This document shows positions 1 through 8,320 of a DNA stretch of 64,000 nt, one piece after another (the first letter of the stretch is position 1; every line of letters starts with the position of its first letter). Under the pieces are notes generated by a model. That model searched no databases. It saw only the letters and a list, made by a program, of their open reading frames with translations, and had not been told where the DNA came from. The position numbers and the translations under genes were made by a program. Source of the DNA: Swaminathania salitolerans (GTDB lineage Bacteria > Pseudomonadota > Alphaproteobacteria > Acetobacterales > Acetobacteraceae); assembly GCF_025994315.1 (NCBI RefSeq), contig NZ_BAQE01000029.1; one strand, 5' to 3'.

Positions 1-446
1 AAAATCGGTAGCAGATCGAGATGGTCCAGGTTGCGATTTCCGACCCGGCCGCACAGCATCGTCCCCTTGAAGCCCAGCGTTCTTACGCAGCGTTCGAGTT
101 CGAGTGCTGCTTCGTCGGGCATGGTCACGGGTAGTGTCGCCAGTCCCTGAAAGCGATTCGGGTGGCGGGCAATTGCCTCGGCCACGGCATCGTTCGCCCG
201 GCGGGCCAGATCCACGCTCTCTCGTCCAAGATCATGCAAGGCAGGCGTGGTCAGCGACAAAACCTGCACGTCCAGCCCCGTCTCATCCATGAGTGCGATC
301 CGCTCTTGGGAGAGATCAACCAGCCGTTTTTCGAGCGGGCCGCCATGAAATGCGACGCTCGGATCTGCGGCTTCTAGACTGATGGCAGACCAAGCGTTTT
401 TCACCTCTTGTGTCAGGAAGTGCTCTTCGATGCCGATCAGTTTCAT
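1..446 (-). CDS. Amidohydrolase family protein (ACMSD/resorcylate decarboxylase-like), 3' part missing
   Basis: The frame is open from an ATG at 446 down to the window edge, giving about 148 residues of the N-terminal part. It begins MKLIGIEEHFLT and continues with an E-R-I-A-L-M-D-E-T-G-L-D-V-Q-V-L-S segment. This is the usual start of metal-dependent amidohydrolase-2 proteins such as gamma-resorcylate or 2,3-dihydroxybenzoate decarboxylases, where the early E-x-H carries the first metal ligands. The product would be a cytoplasmic TIM-barrel hydrolase or decarboxylase acting on an aromatic acid, but the substrate cannot be told from this fragment. It is divergent from a LysR regulator about 160 bp away, a common arrangement for regulator and target. 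Confidence 0.75.
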   Translation of the reverse strand, partial: MKLIGIEEHFLTQEVKNAWSAISLEAADPSVAFHGGPLEKRLVDLSQERIALMDETGLDVQVLSLTTPALHDLGRESVDLARRANDAVAEAIARHPNRFQGLATLPVTMPDEAALELERCVRTLGFKGTMLCGRVGNRNLDHLDLLPI

Positions 447-606
447 GGGCTTGCTCCTGCCTGAAGACGCCTCGTCTGAACGGGACGCGCCTGTTTCACG
501 TCGGCGAAGATAAGCGCGCGCCAAGAGAGGCGCCAGACGCATCCCGATCAATGAATAGTTGCGTGCAACGCTATCTATTACCCGCCATGGGGGGTAATAT
601 CGCGGC

Positions 607-1530
607 ATGGAGACCATGGATTTCAATCTGCTGACGGCGCTGGACGTGCTCCTCGCCGAGGCCAGCGTGACCGGTGCCTCACGTAAGCTGGGGCTGAGTC
701 CATCCGCCATGAGCCGCACGCTGGCGCGGCTTCGCGCGGCTACCGGCGATCCGCTGCTGGTTCGCGCTGGCCGACACCTCGTGCCGACACCCTATGCGGC
801 GGAAATCCATGATCGCGTCCACGAATTGACACGCGACGTGCGATCCATCCTGCATCCGTCATGTCGGGAGCTAGATCTAGCAACGTTGGATCGAACCTTT
901 ACCATCCGCGCCAATGAAGGCTTCGTGCAGTTCTTCGCAAGCCCGCTTGTCAAGGCCGTTATGGACGTAGCCCCCCGCGCCCGTCTGCGTTTCGCGCCCA
1001 AGCCCGACAAGGATGTCCAGCCACTTCGGGAAGGACGGATCGACCTGGAAATCGGCGTACGCAGCGAGTCCGCGCCCGAGATCCGAAGCCGCTTGTTGTT
1101 CCGGGATGAATTTATCGGCGTGGCCCGCGTCGGTCACCCGATCTTTTCCGGCGGGCCGATCAACGTGGAGCGATATATCGCGTGCCGCCACGTCATCACG
1201 TCACGAAGGGGAGCGTTTCGGGGCCCGGTTGATGACGTATTGGAGGCGATGGGTCATCGGCGCATCGTGTCGGTCGTGGTTCCCGGATTTCCGGACGCGC
1301 TACGGATCGTAAATAGCTCTGATCTGATCACACATGTGCCGCAATCAGGACTTGGCCGCCATATCATCGATCCAGCGGAAACCAAGCGCCTTCGAACATT
1401 CCCACTACCTATCAGAACGCCTGAAATTGCTGTTTGCATGATGTGGCATCCACGGCTGGATGCGGATCCGGCGCACCAATGGTTACGTGAGACAGTGCAC
1501 AAGAGCTGTCGAACGCTTCTTGGAAATTGA
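607..1530 (+). CDS. LysR-family transcriptional regulator
   Basis: A 307-residue protein of normal LysR length. The N-terminal winged HTH runs over about residues 4-65 (MDFNLLTALDVLLAE, then A-S-R-K-L-G-L-S-P-S-A-M-S-R-T-L-A-R-L), followed by a periplasmic-binding-protein-like effector domain of the NodD/LinR type to the C-terminus. The start could be the ATG at 607 or the one at 616; most homologues begin with the MDFNLL of the second, and a GGAG lies just before it. It is divergent from the amidohydrolase gene and probably controls it, with the operator in the roughly 160-bp spacer. The inducer is unknown. Confidence 0.85.
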   Translation: METMDFNLLTALDVLLAEASVTGASRKLGLSPSAMSRTLARLRAATGDPLLVRAGRHLVPTPYAAEIHDRVHELTRDVRSILHPSCRELDLATLDRTFTIRANEGFVQFFASPLVKAVMDVAPRARLRFAPKPDKDVQPLREGRIDLEIGVRSESAPEIRSRLLFRDEFIGVARVGHPIFSGGPINVERYIACRHVITSRRGAFRGPVDDVLEAMGHRRIVSVVVPGFPDALRIVNSSDLITHVPQSGLGRHIIDPAETKRLRTFPLPIRTPEIAVCMMWHPRLDADPAHQWLRETVHKSCRTLLGN

Positions 1531-1868
1531 CGTCTGTTTTTGAAAATAAATCAAGGCGTTTCTAATGTCCTAAAAGAGGTCGGAAGCCGCTATACGACCT
1601 CGAGCGCAGCCGCACGGGAAGAAAGATGATCCGCACTTCATCACAAAGAGCGTCTGATGCAGACATTCCGACCCATCCCCCGCCGCTCTGCGCTCATCGA
1701 GCCTACTTCCGATAATATAAGCTATCCGAAGTAGATCGGCGTTAGGAGAACCCCGCCAAAACTCTTTGTACAGAATTGGGGGGGATTGCAGTCGGTCCGC
1801 TTCATGCGAACGAGCTGTGGAAGCGGACATTCTGATTCGGTGTGAAAGGGGTGCGCTGCTGCCTCTCG
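1531..1868. other. Intergenic stretch with an intergenic-repeat copy
   Basis: No convincing gene is seen in these 338 bases; the open frame on the minus strand (1570-1938) overlaps the MerR gene and has no family resemblance. The stretch holds a copy of the CTACTTCCGATAAT dyad repeat (see next entry) and, near 1818, an AAGCGGACATTC segment of the kind scattered between genes in many alphaproteobacteria. Confidence 0.5.
1703..1790. repeat. Dispersed intergenic repeat, copy 1 (imperfect dyad)
   Basis: CTACTTCCGATAAT at 1703 is followed by an imperfect inverted arm ending CCGAAGTAG at 1734, then a flank with TAGGAGAACC and ACTCTTTGTACAGAAT. The same dyad and a similar right flank occur at 24653-24745, and a perfect version of the dyad occurs at 26219-26254. 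All three copies have the same orientation. The function is unknown. Confidence 0.6.
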
Positions 1869-2276
1869 CTAAACCCTGTCGTACCCGTAGCCTAGCACTT
1901 TGATCACCCGACATTCCTCGATCGTACCGCGCGCGCACCGATCTAGCGAGCGTTGCAACTCGGCGCGCAGCGCCACCAGCTTCTCGATCCGTCGGTCAAT
2001 ATTCTCGACGTGGCGGTGAACAATAGCGTCCACTTCGGCGCAGGAACGCTCCCGCTGTTCGCTGAGCGTCAGCAACTCACGAATGTCGGCGACCTCGAAG
2101 CCCAGCTCGCGGGCATGGCGAATGAAGTTGAGCCGGGCGACCTCGTCCACACCGAAGCGCCTTTGCCGCCCTTCCGTTCGTGCCGGTGTCGGAAGAAGCC
2201 CGACGCCTTCATAGTAGCGGATCGTCGGCACCTTGACCCCAGTGCGCCGCGCCAACTCACCAATCGAGATGCTCAT
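1869..2276 (-). CDS. MerR-family metal-responsive regulator (ZntR/CadR/PbrR-like)
   Basis: A 135-residue protein with the MerR winged HTH at residues 4-38 (I-G-E-L-A-R-R-T-G-V, T-I-R-Y-Y-E), a long dimerisation helix near 75-112 and a C-terminal metal loop. Cysteines fall at 79, 114 and 122. In this family Cys79 together with the C-x7-C loop marks sensors of divalent ions (Zn, Cd, Pb), whereas Cu(I)/Au(I) sensors have Ser at the position equivalent to 79. It is divergent from a CDF-like exporter with a typical MerR promoter between them, so it should repress and then activate that gene when metal is bound. The metal preference is inferred from family residues only. Confidence 0.88.
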   Translation of the reverse strand: MSISIGELARRTGVKVPTIRYYEGVGLLPTPARTEGRQRRFGVDEVARLNFIRHARELGFEVADIRELLTLSEQRERSCAEVDAIVHRHVENIDRRIEKLVALRAELQRSLDRCARGTIEECRVIKVLGYGYDRV

Positions 2277-2288
2277 GGTGCTTTTCCC

Positions 2289-2319
2289 TTGAAGCTCTAG
2301 TGGCTAGAGATTGTAGGGT
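2289..2319 (+). promoter_or_regulatory. MerR-type promoter/operator with 19-bp spacer
   Basis: A -35 TTGAAG (2289-2294) and a -10 TAGGGT (2314-2319) are separated by 19 bp. That over-long spacer is the hallmark of promoters that MerR proteins untwist. The spacer carries the dyad CTCTAG-TGG-CTAGAG (2295-2309). An AAGGAG ribosome site follows at 2329-2334, six bases before the exporter ATG. This closely matches known PbrR/CadR/ZntR operators. Confidence 0.85.
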
Positions 2320-2340
2320 GATCCCGGAAAGGAGTCACTC

Positions 2341-3093
2341 ATGTCCAAGAACCGCTGCAAGTCCGAGACCGCCTGTTGCGCTCCGCCACCTCTGGTCGTG
2401 CCCACGAAAACAGTCACATCAACCGTCGAGGTGACGACATTCGACATCGTCCAGAATAGCTGCTGCCCGAAGGGTGTCCCGGTCTTCGACGGTATAGACC
2501 CGCGTTACAAGCGCGTCCTGTGGACGGTGATCGCGATCAATGGCGGGATGTTCATGACCGAAATGGCGGCGGGACAGTTCGCTGGCTCGCAAGCCCTCAA
2601 GGCCGACGCACTCGACTTTCTGGCCGATACCGTCACCTACGGTTTGAGCCTGGCGGTGATCGGCGCGAGCCTGCGTACGCGAGCCACGGCGGCACTCGCC
2701 AAAGGCGTCTCGCTGTCGCTGATGGCGCTGTGGGTGTTCGGGTCCACCGTCTACCATACGCTGATCCTTGGCGTTCCGCAGGCCGAGATCATGGGTGCAA
2801 TCGCCGTTCTGGCACTAACCGCGAACCTTGCCTCGGTGTTCCTGCTCTTGCCCTACAAGGATGGCGACGCCAACGTGCGCTCGGTGTGGCTCTGCTCTCG
2901 CAACGATGCGATCGGCAACCTAATCGTCATGGGCGCGGCACTCGGCGTCTGGAGCACCATCAGCGCATGGCCTGACCTTGCGGTGGCCGCGATCATGGCT
3001 GGCATCTTCCTTTCATCAGCGGTTCAGATCCTGCGGCAGGCATGGGCAGAATATCGAACCGAAGAGGCTGGCACGAAGGCAGCCGCCGCATAG
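2341..3093 (+). CDS. CDF-like heavy-metal cation exporter
   Basis: A 250-residue inner-membrane protein. The N-terminus is rich in cysteine (Cys 6, 12, 13, 41, 42), which would suit capture of a soft metal. About six hydrophobic segments follow. The first half holds K-A-D-A-L-D-F-L-A-D (D92-x3-D96), in the place of the metal-site H/D-x3-D of cation diffusion facilitators; the second site is N-D-A-I-G-N (188-193). There is no long cytoplasmic C-terminal domain, so it is shorter than CzcD-type CDF proteins. It lies directly behind a MerR-type promoter with a strong Shine-Dalgarno sequence. The likely role is efflux of Zn, Cd or Pb. Confidence 0.8.
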   Translation: MSKNRCKSETACCAPPPLVVPTKTVTSTVEVTTFDIVQNSCCPKGVPVFDGIDPRYKRVLWTVIAINGGMFMTEMAAGQFAGSQALKADALDFLADTVTYGLSLAVIGASLRTRATAALAKGVSLSLMALWVFGSTVYHTLILGVPQAEIMGAIAVLALTANLASVFLLLPYKDGDANVRSVWLCSRNDAIGNLIVMGAALGVWSTISAWPDLAVAAIMAGIFLSSAVQILRQAWAEYRTEEAGTKAAAA

Positions 3094-3355
3094 GCGAGGA
3101 TCATGCGCCATGTCCGCTTCCCGGCAACGCGAAGCGGTCCGGCCACGTCGTGAAAGAGGCGACACCAGACGTTCCCTATATCTGCCGAAACAGATGCAGG
3201 TAGGGGCGGTTGACCGGCACAGCGTCCTCGCGCTCGCGCAATCGGATTTCGGCTGAATTCATGCTCCAGGTGACAGATATGATCGATCGCCTCTAGATTC
3301 ATCCGGCATAGAGCGGCTCTCCGTTGACATGACCCCGCCGTAGGAAGGAAGACAA

Positions 3356-4258
3356 TCAAACATCGCGCACCTGCAATTCCCTGGTGGCGGCATCCTGAAC
3401 CGCCTGCGTCAGGCGGATCAGGGTCTTGGCATGAAGGCGGGCGACGGTCCAGTAAAGCGGCACGCCGATCGTGACGCCCGGCGGTAGTTCGACCAGGCGC
3501 TCTGCCTCAAGGTGCTGTCTGACCAGTTGCACTGGATGCATTCCCCAGCCGACCCCGGCCAGCCCAAAGTCAAGGAATCCTTGGGTGGACGGCACCCAAT
3601 GCACCGTCTTGCCCAGCTCGGTCCCATGGATTTCGCGTAGCCACCGGGCCTGTAGCCCATCGCGTCGATCGAAGCGCAAGGACGGCGCAGCGGCCAGCAT
3701 TTCGACACTGAATCCCTCGCTGAGATGTCGCGCCATGAAAGCCGGGCTGGCGCAGGCGACATATCGCAGTGTGCCGAGTTTGATGGTCCTGCACCCGGGA
3801 ATGGGGGCAGAATGAGAGCTGACGGCAGCCAAAACTTCGCCTGAACGTAGGCGATTGGCTGTTTGCCCCTCGTCGTCGAGCCGGAGATCGAGTGTTACCG
3901 CCGTTTGGTGCGCGAAGTCGGCAGCTGCCCTTACAAACCACGTTGCCATGCTATCCGCGTTGACGGCGATCGCGACGGTCGCGGTGCTGCCGGATAGGAT
4001 GCCGTCACGCCCCAGATCAGGCCCGAGATCCTGTTCCAGCAGGCGCACGCGGTCGACATGATCGCATAGCTTCCGGCCCAGATCAGTGGGGCGGCAAGGC
4101 TGCCCACGCTGAATAAGGATCGCACCCAGACGCTCCTCCAGGCCGCGCACACGTTGCGAAACCGCGGAGGGCGTATGGCCAAGAACGGCGGCAGCCCGCT
4201 CAAATGTGCCTTCGCGAATGACCGCGGCAACAGCCGCGAGCGACGGATAATCCAGCAT
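3356..4258 (-). CDS. argP: ArgP/LysG-type LysR regulator
   Basis: The 300-residue protein starts at the ATG at 4258 (MLDYPSLAAVAAVIREG). The frame stays open upstream but that part is antisense to the exporter gene and is not real. The HTH (F-E-R-A-A-A-V-L-G-H-T-P-S-A-V-S-Q-R-V) is the ArgP/IciA signature, and the remainder is the amino-acid-sensing effector domain. It is divergent from a LysE/ArgO-type exporter 52 bp away, the classic LysG-LysE/ArgP-ArgO pairing in which the regulator activates export of basic amino acids on binding Lys or Arg. Confidence 0.88.
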   Translation of the reverse strand: MLDYPSLAAVAAVIREGTFERAAAVLGHTPSAVSQRVRGLEERLGAILIQRGQPCRPTDLGRKLCDHVDRVRLLEQDLGPDLGRDGILSGSTATVAIAVNADSMATWFVRAAADFAHQTAVTLDLRLDDEGQTANRLRSGEVLAAVSSHSAPIPGCRTIKLGTLRYVACASPAFMARHLSEGFSVEMLAAAPSLRFDRRDGLQARWLREIHGTELGKTVHWVPSTQGFLDFGLAGVGWGMHPVQLVRQHLEAERLVELPPGVTIGVPLYWTVARLHAKTLIRLTQAVQDAATRELQVRDV

Positions 4259-4310
4259 TATGAAGTGTTGCTTCACCCAGTGAAGAAAAACAAGTTTTTC
4301 TGTCAAGTTT
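4259..4310. promoter_or_regulatory. Divergent ArgP/exporter control region
   Basis: The short spacer between the two start codons is AT-richer than its flanks and contains two dyads: CTTCA-CCCAG-TGAAG and AAAAAC-A-AGTTTTT-like arms. ArgP-type regulators bind such divergent spacers. The position and dyads support a shared operator; the exact promoter elements are not clear. Confidence 0.45.
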
Positions 4311-4970
4311 GTGGCTGCTACCCCCTCGAAAATGATCCCCGTGCTGCTTCCCGTATTCTCCGGTTTCTGCCTGTCGGCCGCGCTCATCATGGCGATCGGC
4401 GCGCAAAACCTGTTCGTCCTGCAACAAGGTCTGAGGGGCGAGCATGTCGCCTTGGTCGTCCTGTTTTGCAGCCTCTCCGATGCCTTGCTGATCACAGTCG
4501 GCGTCAGTGGCCTTGGAACTTTTCTAGGCGCCGTTCCGGAGATCGGACGGGTTCTGGCGTTCGGCGGTAGTGCGTTTCTGGCATGGTACGGTCTTGCGGC
4601 ACTGCACCGAGTGCGCGCGCCCCGACGCATGATCGCGGGCGAGACGCCCCCGATCCCGCGTGTGCGGGTATTGGCCATGCTGGCGGCCTTCACGTTCCTT
4701 AACCCGCATGTATATCTCGATACAGTGCTCCTGATGGGGGCGGCGGGGGCGGCCGAACCGTCCGGACAACGCCCACTCTTCATCGGGGGCGCCGCGTCCG
4801 CAAGCGTGGTATGGTTTACCTCGCTTGGATACGGCAGTCGTCTACTGCGGCCGATCTTCGCGCGCCCGATCGCCTGGCGAATACTCGACGCGATCGTGGG
4901 ATGCGTCATGCTGACGCTGGCAGCATCGCTGATCCTGCGGGCTTTAGCCCCGGACTTGCGGTTGAAATGA
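4311..4970 (+). CDS. LysE/ArgO-family amino-acid exporter
   Basis: A 219-residue integral membrane protein with about six hydrophobic segments. The N-terminal segment F-S-G-F-C-L-S-A-A-L-I-M-A-I-G-A-Q-N-L-F is the LysE family signature (G-A-Q-N-x-F), and F-T-F-L-N-P-H-V-Y-L-D-T in the second half matches the family's conserved N-P-x-x-Y-L-D motif. The start may be the GTG at 4311 or the ATG at 4332 (MIPVLLP); neither has a strong ribosome site. It exports lysine, arginine or a similar amino acid under the control of the divergent regulator. Confidence 0.88.
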   Translation: MAATPSKMIPVLLPVFSGFCLSAALIMAIGAQNLFVLQQGLRGEHVALVVLFCSLSDALLITVGVSGLGTFLGAVPEIGRVLAFGGSAFLAWYGLAALHRVRAPRRMIAGETPPIPRVRVLAMLAAFTFLNPHVYLDTVLLMGAAGAAEPSGQRPLFIGGAASASVVWFTSLGYGSRLLRPIFARPIAWRILDAIVGCVMLTLAASLILRALAPDLRLK

Positions 4971-5228
4971 GCGTCACGTGGAGATCGATGCGAGCGATCG
5001 ATTATGTCTGACGTCCGCTTTGAGAGGGCAGTAAGCACCCTTATGGTTCCTGAGGGTAAGAAGACAAAACCCTGATTTACATATGTTTTGTATCACCACA
5101 GGTCACTGCTTGTCACCCCTGATCTTCCTCCGTTTGGCTCACAAATGGCTCATGGCTCAGCCACGTCCGGTTGACGTGTCTAGCATCTGACGGCTCAATG
5201 GGGGGCTTCGTTTCCGAACGCTGGAATC

Positions 5229-5552
5229 ATGGCCGATACACCTGAACCTCTCCGACCGGCCGTGCTGAATTATGAGGATGCGGCGCGCTATCTGGGTATT
5301 TCCCCTGGGCGCTTACGCAATCTCAAGTGGATGGGTATCGCCCCGAAATCCATCAGCTATGGCAGACGCGACGTGCGCTTTCGCGTGACTGATCTGGACG
5401 CATGGCTTGACCAGAAAGCAGGCGTGGCATCGCCACCCGAACCAGCGCGTAAACGCCCCAAGAGACCGCGCAGAGGTGTCACCGTCTGGCTCGTTCCAGC
5501 CTTGCTAGGTCTCATCGGTTTTATCATCTGGGTAATCAGTCTGATCCTGTGA
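5229..5552 (+). CDS. HTH (AlpA/excisionase-like) protein with C-terminal membrane anchor
   Basis: A 107-residue protein. Residues 14-62 resemble the MerR/AlpA-type HTH-17 domain (Y-E-D-A-A-R-Y-L-G-I-S-P-G-R-L-R-N-L-K, then F-R-V-T-D-L-D-A-W-L). A basic Pro/Arg linker (73-85) and one hydrophobic helix (88-107) at the very end follow. A DNA-binding domain tethered to the membrane is unusual; such proteins occur beside mobilisation genes, and the relaxase gene converges on it from the right. The function is not known. Confidence 0.65.
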   Translation: MADTPEPLRPAVLNYEDAARYLGISPGRLRNLKWMGIAPKSISYGRRDVRFRVTDLDAWLDQKAGVASPPEPARKRPKRPRRGVTVWLVPALLGLIGFIIWVISLIL

Positions 5553-5574
5553 CGTGTTCGGGCTTGTCTGATCC

Positions 5575-7530
5575 TCAGGGTTCAAAGGCAGGAGATACTC
5601 TCACTGGCGAAGAACCCTGAAGCTCAACGACAGGCGCAGCTTTTTCGCTCTCCATCTCCTTTGCCAGTCGTTCCGCCTCAGCCTCGTCCAACCTCCTCAA
5701 AGCGATGCGTGTCACGTATTTGGCCTTTTCAAGATTGCCGGTCAGCTTGCACTTCATGATTTCTGCCTGTGTTGCACGAGGCAGCTTTGCTGGCGGCATC
5801 CAGATGGCCTTCAGCAGGTCCAGATCTCGCCTGGCCCTATCGCATTTCGCAACATGACGTTCTTTCCATGCGGCGATCTCCTCCTGCCTACGCCTGTCGG
5901 CCTCGCGGCAGAGCGTGACAAGCCATTCCCTGCATGTATCCCGCCTGACAATCTGCTGAAGCAGCTCACGGTTCTCTCTCCGTAGCCGCGTATTGGCTTC
6001 CTCGCGTTCTGTCGGCACAGGCAGGCAAAGCGGTTCAGGCGGCGTAGAGCGCAGGCCGAGATGCCAGAGTACGGTCTCCAGAAGATAGCGCAGGATCTCT
6101 GCCAGTGTTTTTGAAAGCCGCTCGATTTCCTCGTCGAGATGGGAGAGACGTTTCGTCTTCGAGAGGACGAATACCCTCTTACGCAGGGCGTCACGCTCCC
6201 GCCGTGTTTCCTGCAGCTGTTTTCCGGCCTGCCAGAGCTGCCTGCGCGTGTCTGCTATCTGAGCAAACAGCGCTGCGCTTTGCTCATCAACAGAGCGCCG
6301 TGGACCATACGCCAGAGGCGGCTTTGCATTCAGTACCGTCCGGCATGCTCTGACTTCCTGCTTCCACTGCTGGATGTAGTGAGCAAAGTTCGGTGGCAGT
6401 TCGTCGATACGATCCAGCGAAACGATTTTCGGCTTTTTGGGCGAGGAATGTGACGGCCTTACTCTCGCAGCCGCTCTCGCAAATGCTTCAGGGTCACGTC
6501 TGAGTGCCTCGAGGGGCGGCAGAAGCAGACCGCTCTGCTCTGCGTGACTTTCCATCGCAGCCGTCGCCAGAGCTGCACGCTCCAGGAGCGGTTTGACTGC
6601 TGCCCTGATATCGCCGCGCTTTGGCCGGGCGGCTTCCTCTACGAGGAGTAGGCGGAAATCCTTCATGCGTGTCTTCGTCAGGCGCGTGAAAGACCCGATC
6701 AGAACGCCGTCTGACGTCTCGATGATATGCGCGTCCTTGCGGGTATCCTGCCGGTCTCCGGCACGCATAACCCAGCCTTTCGCTTTCAGCAGGGCGCGGA
6801 AACGATGCAGCTGATTGTCCGACCGCGCCCAGAGAGAGGCGATAGCCTTCTTCGCTTCCACAAGATCCAGCCCCTGTCGCTCGGCCATACGACGTGATTG
6901 CGAGGTGTAGGCTGCACGTGGAAGGGGCCGTGACGCGGGATGTGCTTTGGTCAGAGAGGACGGTGTGTCAGGAGATGCTGGGGCAGGGGCGGCGAGGTTT
7001 GCAGTATCGCCTGCTGGTCCCTGCAGGACCGCCTCAACCCGACCTGCTTCTGCCGTCTTTCCTTCCTGACGCAGAGCTTTGACAATGGCCCGGTCATGCC
7101 GTCCCGGTACCAGTGGATGCCCCAGTCGGATTTCCTCGAGACGGGCGCATTTCTCCAGACGCTGCCAGGAGAAGCGCGAGCTGAGCACATGGTCGTCCTG
7201 CCATTCGGGCAGAAGCAGATGGCCATGGGTGCTGCCATCCTTCTGATGCACGACGAGCGTCATGCGCTCCCTGTCCGCCTGCAGTTCGTCGCACAACCTG
7301 GCTGCAAAAGAGGCGAGGGCCTCGTCACTCATGGGCTCGGCAGGGTTGAAGGCGATATGACGCAGGCCATAGCGTATGCCCTCACGTCTTGCTTCCTTCA
7401 TCCAGTCCGCAAGACACCAGTCACTGCCACACAAGACACGTATGGCTTCATTCCTCGCGCCCTTTAGCACGTGCCGGGAAACGGCCTGATGGCCGCTGGT
7501 CGTCCGGATGCGGGTTTCCTGCACAATCAT
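5575..7530 (-). CDS. MobA/VirD2-like relaxase
   Basis: A 651-residue protein. The N-terminal domain has the relaxase layout: R-H-I-A-F-N-P-A-E-P-M-S (57-68) and the metal-binding three-histidine motif H95-x6-H102-x-H104 (V-H-Q-K-D-G-S-T-H-G-H-L). A long charged, partly coiled C-terminal region (about 380-640) carries many Arg/Glu residues. Such proteins nick DNA at oriT and pilot the strand into the recipient through a type IV secretion channel; none is encoded here, so the element would be mobilised in trans. The upstream neighbour on the same strand is a MobC-like gene with a hairpin that could be oriT. Confidence 0.85.
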   Translation of the reverse strand: MIVQETRIRTTSGHQAVSRHVLKGARNEAIRVLCGSDWCLADWMKEARREGIRYGLRHIAFNPAEPMSDEALASFAARLCDELQADRERMTLVVHQKDGSTHGHLLLPEWQDDHVLSSRFSWQRLEKCARLEEIRLGHPLVPGRHDRAIVKALRQEGKTAEAGRVEAVLQGPAGDTANLAAPAPASPDTPSSLTKAHPASRPLPRAAYTSQSRRMAERQGLDLVEAKKAIASLWARSDNQLHRFRALLKAKGWVMRAGDRQDTRKDAHIIETSDGVLIGSFTRLTKTRMKDFRLLLVEEAARPKRGDIRAAVKPLLERAALATAAMESHAEQSGLLLPPLEALRRDPEAFARAAARVRPSHSSPKKPKIVSLDRIDELPPNFAHYIQQWKQEVRACRTVLNAKPPLAYGPRRSVDEQSAALFAQIADTRRQLWQAGKQLQETRRERDALRKRVFVLSKTKRLSHLDEEIERLSKTLAEILRYLLETVLWHLGLRSTPPEPLCLPVPTEREEANTRLRRENRELLQQIVRRDTCREWLVTLCREADRRRQEEIAAWKERHVAKCDRARRDLDLLKAIWMPPAKLPRATQAEIMKCKLTGNLEKAKYVTRIALRRLDEAEAERLAKEMESEKAAPVVELQGSSPVRVSPAFEP

Positions 7531-7557
7531 GCGTCCCCCTCCGGACTTTGATGAGGC

Positions 7558-8055
7558 TTAGTGTAGTGTTGTGGGCGAGGTCACTATCGGCTGGGACACT
7601 CCTGCTCTGGCCTCTATCCCTGTCTCTGGTTCGACCATCTTCCGCTGTCGGGACGTCCTCCTTGTCCTCGTCACCCGCAGGGATTTGAGCAGGACATCGA
7701 CGCGGTTCTTTGTCGTTTCCAGCGCATCGAGAACATCCCCCGCCCGGACGGCGTCGCCACAATGGGCAGAATGAGCCAGCTGATTGAGGTTGTTGCCGAT
7801 GCGCCCGAACTCGCCCCGCAGCTTGCGCAATGAGGCACCCACAGCCATCCCGTCATGACCGGTCAGGGCGGCCTCTTTCAGCAGGGAGCGCACCCAGAGG
7901 GCAGTGGTCTCATGGCCCAGAAGACGCGCTGTACCGGCCCACGTAGCGAGCTCGTCAGGCGAGGCACGAACCGACAGGCGAGAGGAGCGGGCAGGGCGGG
8001 ACAGGCTGGAAACAGGAGGCGTCACGGGCACAGGAACAAGGGGCGAGGCAGACAT
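7558..8055 (-). CDS. MobC-like relaxosome accessory protein
   Basis: A 165-residue protein with a ribbon-helix-helix-like start (S-R-L-S-V-R-A-S-P-D-E, about 25-40) and the MobC motif L-R-G-E-F-G-R-I-G-N-N-L-N-Q-L-A-H at about 79-95. MobC proteins bind near oriT and help open the duplex for the relaxase. The relaxase gene follows 27 bp downstream on the same strand, so the two form a mobilisation operon. Confidence 0.8.
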   Translation of the reverse strand: MSASPLVPVPVTPPVSSLSRPARSSRLSVRASPDELATWAGTARLLGHETTALWVRSLLKEAALTGHDGMAVGASLRKLRGEFGRIGNNLNQLAHSAHCGDAVRAGDVLDALETTKNRVDVLLKSLRVTRTRRTSRQRKMVEPETGIEARAGVSQPIVTSPTTLH

Positions 8056-8103
8056 GGGATGCGCTTTCCATCAAGGGGGTCAACGGGGGCGACAGCCCCC
8101 TTG

Positions 8104-8148
8104 CCAGCTGCTTCGTGCACCCAACGGGTAGCCACGAAGCACTGCTGG
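8104..8148. promoter_or_regulatory. Candidate oriT hairpin
   Basis: A perfect 9-bp inverted repeat TGCTTCGTG (8109-8117) / CACGAAGCA (8133-8141) with a 15-base loop is extended outward by CCAGC (8104) and GCTGG (8144-8148). A second hairpin, GGGGGC-GACA-GCCCCC, lies just left of it. The position directly upstream of mobC and the relaxase gene is where oriT usually lies. The nick site cannot be assigned. Confidence 0.5.
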
Positions 8149-8320
8149 CTCAGGGGAGCCAACCCACGACCTTATGATAGAACAGGACAGGAACGGATGC
8201 CGGACAGAACAGGCGGCCTCTGACAAACCCCATGCAGAATGAGAGGAATTTTCTACCTTCCGTCTGATGAAAATTCGCTCTCTCGCTATCCATCGCGTCC
8301 GGTCGGCGAGGGGCTTTCCT

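Noticed and set aside
1570..1938. 122-codon minus-strand frame
   Set aside because: It overlaps the MerR gene and runs through the intergenic repeat; no ribosome site or motif.
3024..3359. 111-codon minus-strand frame between exporter and ArgP genes
   Set aside because: It overlaps the exporter 3' end and has no domain; the region looks like plain intergenic sequence with an ATGTCCGCTTCCC-type repeat trace.
4259..5038. N-terminal extension of the ArgP frame to 560 residues
   Set aside because: It lies antisense to the LysE/ArgO gene and has low-complexity Arg/Ser-rich sequence. The ATG at 4258 gives the normal ArgP start and length.
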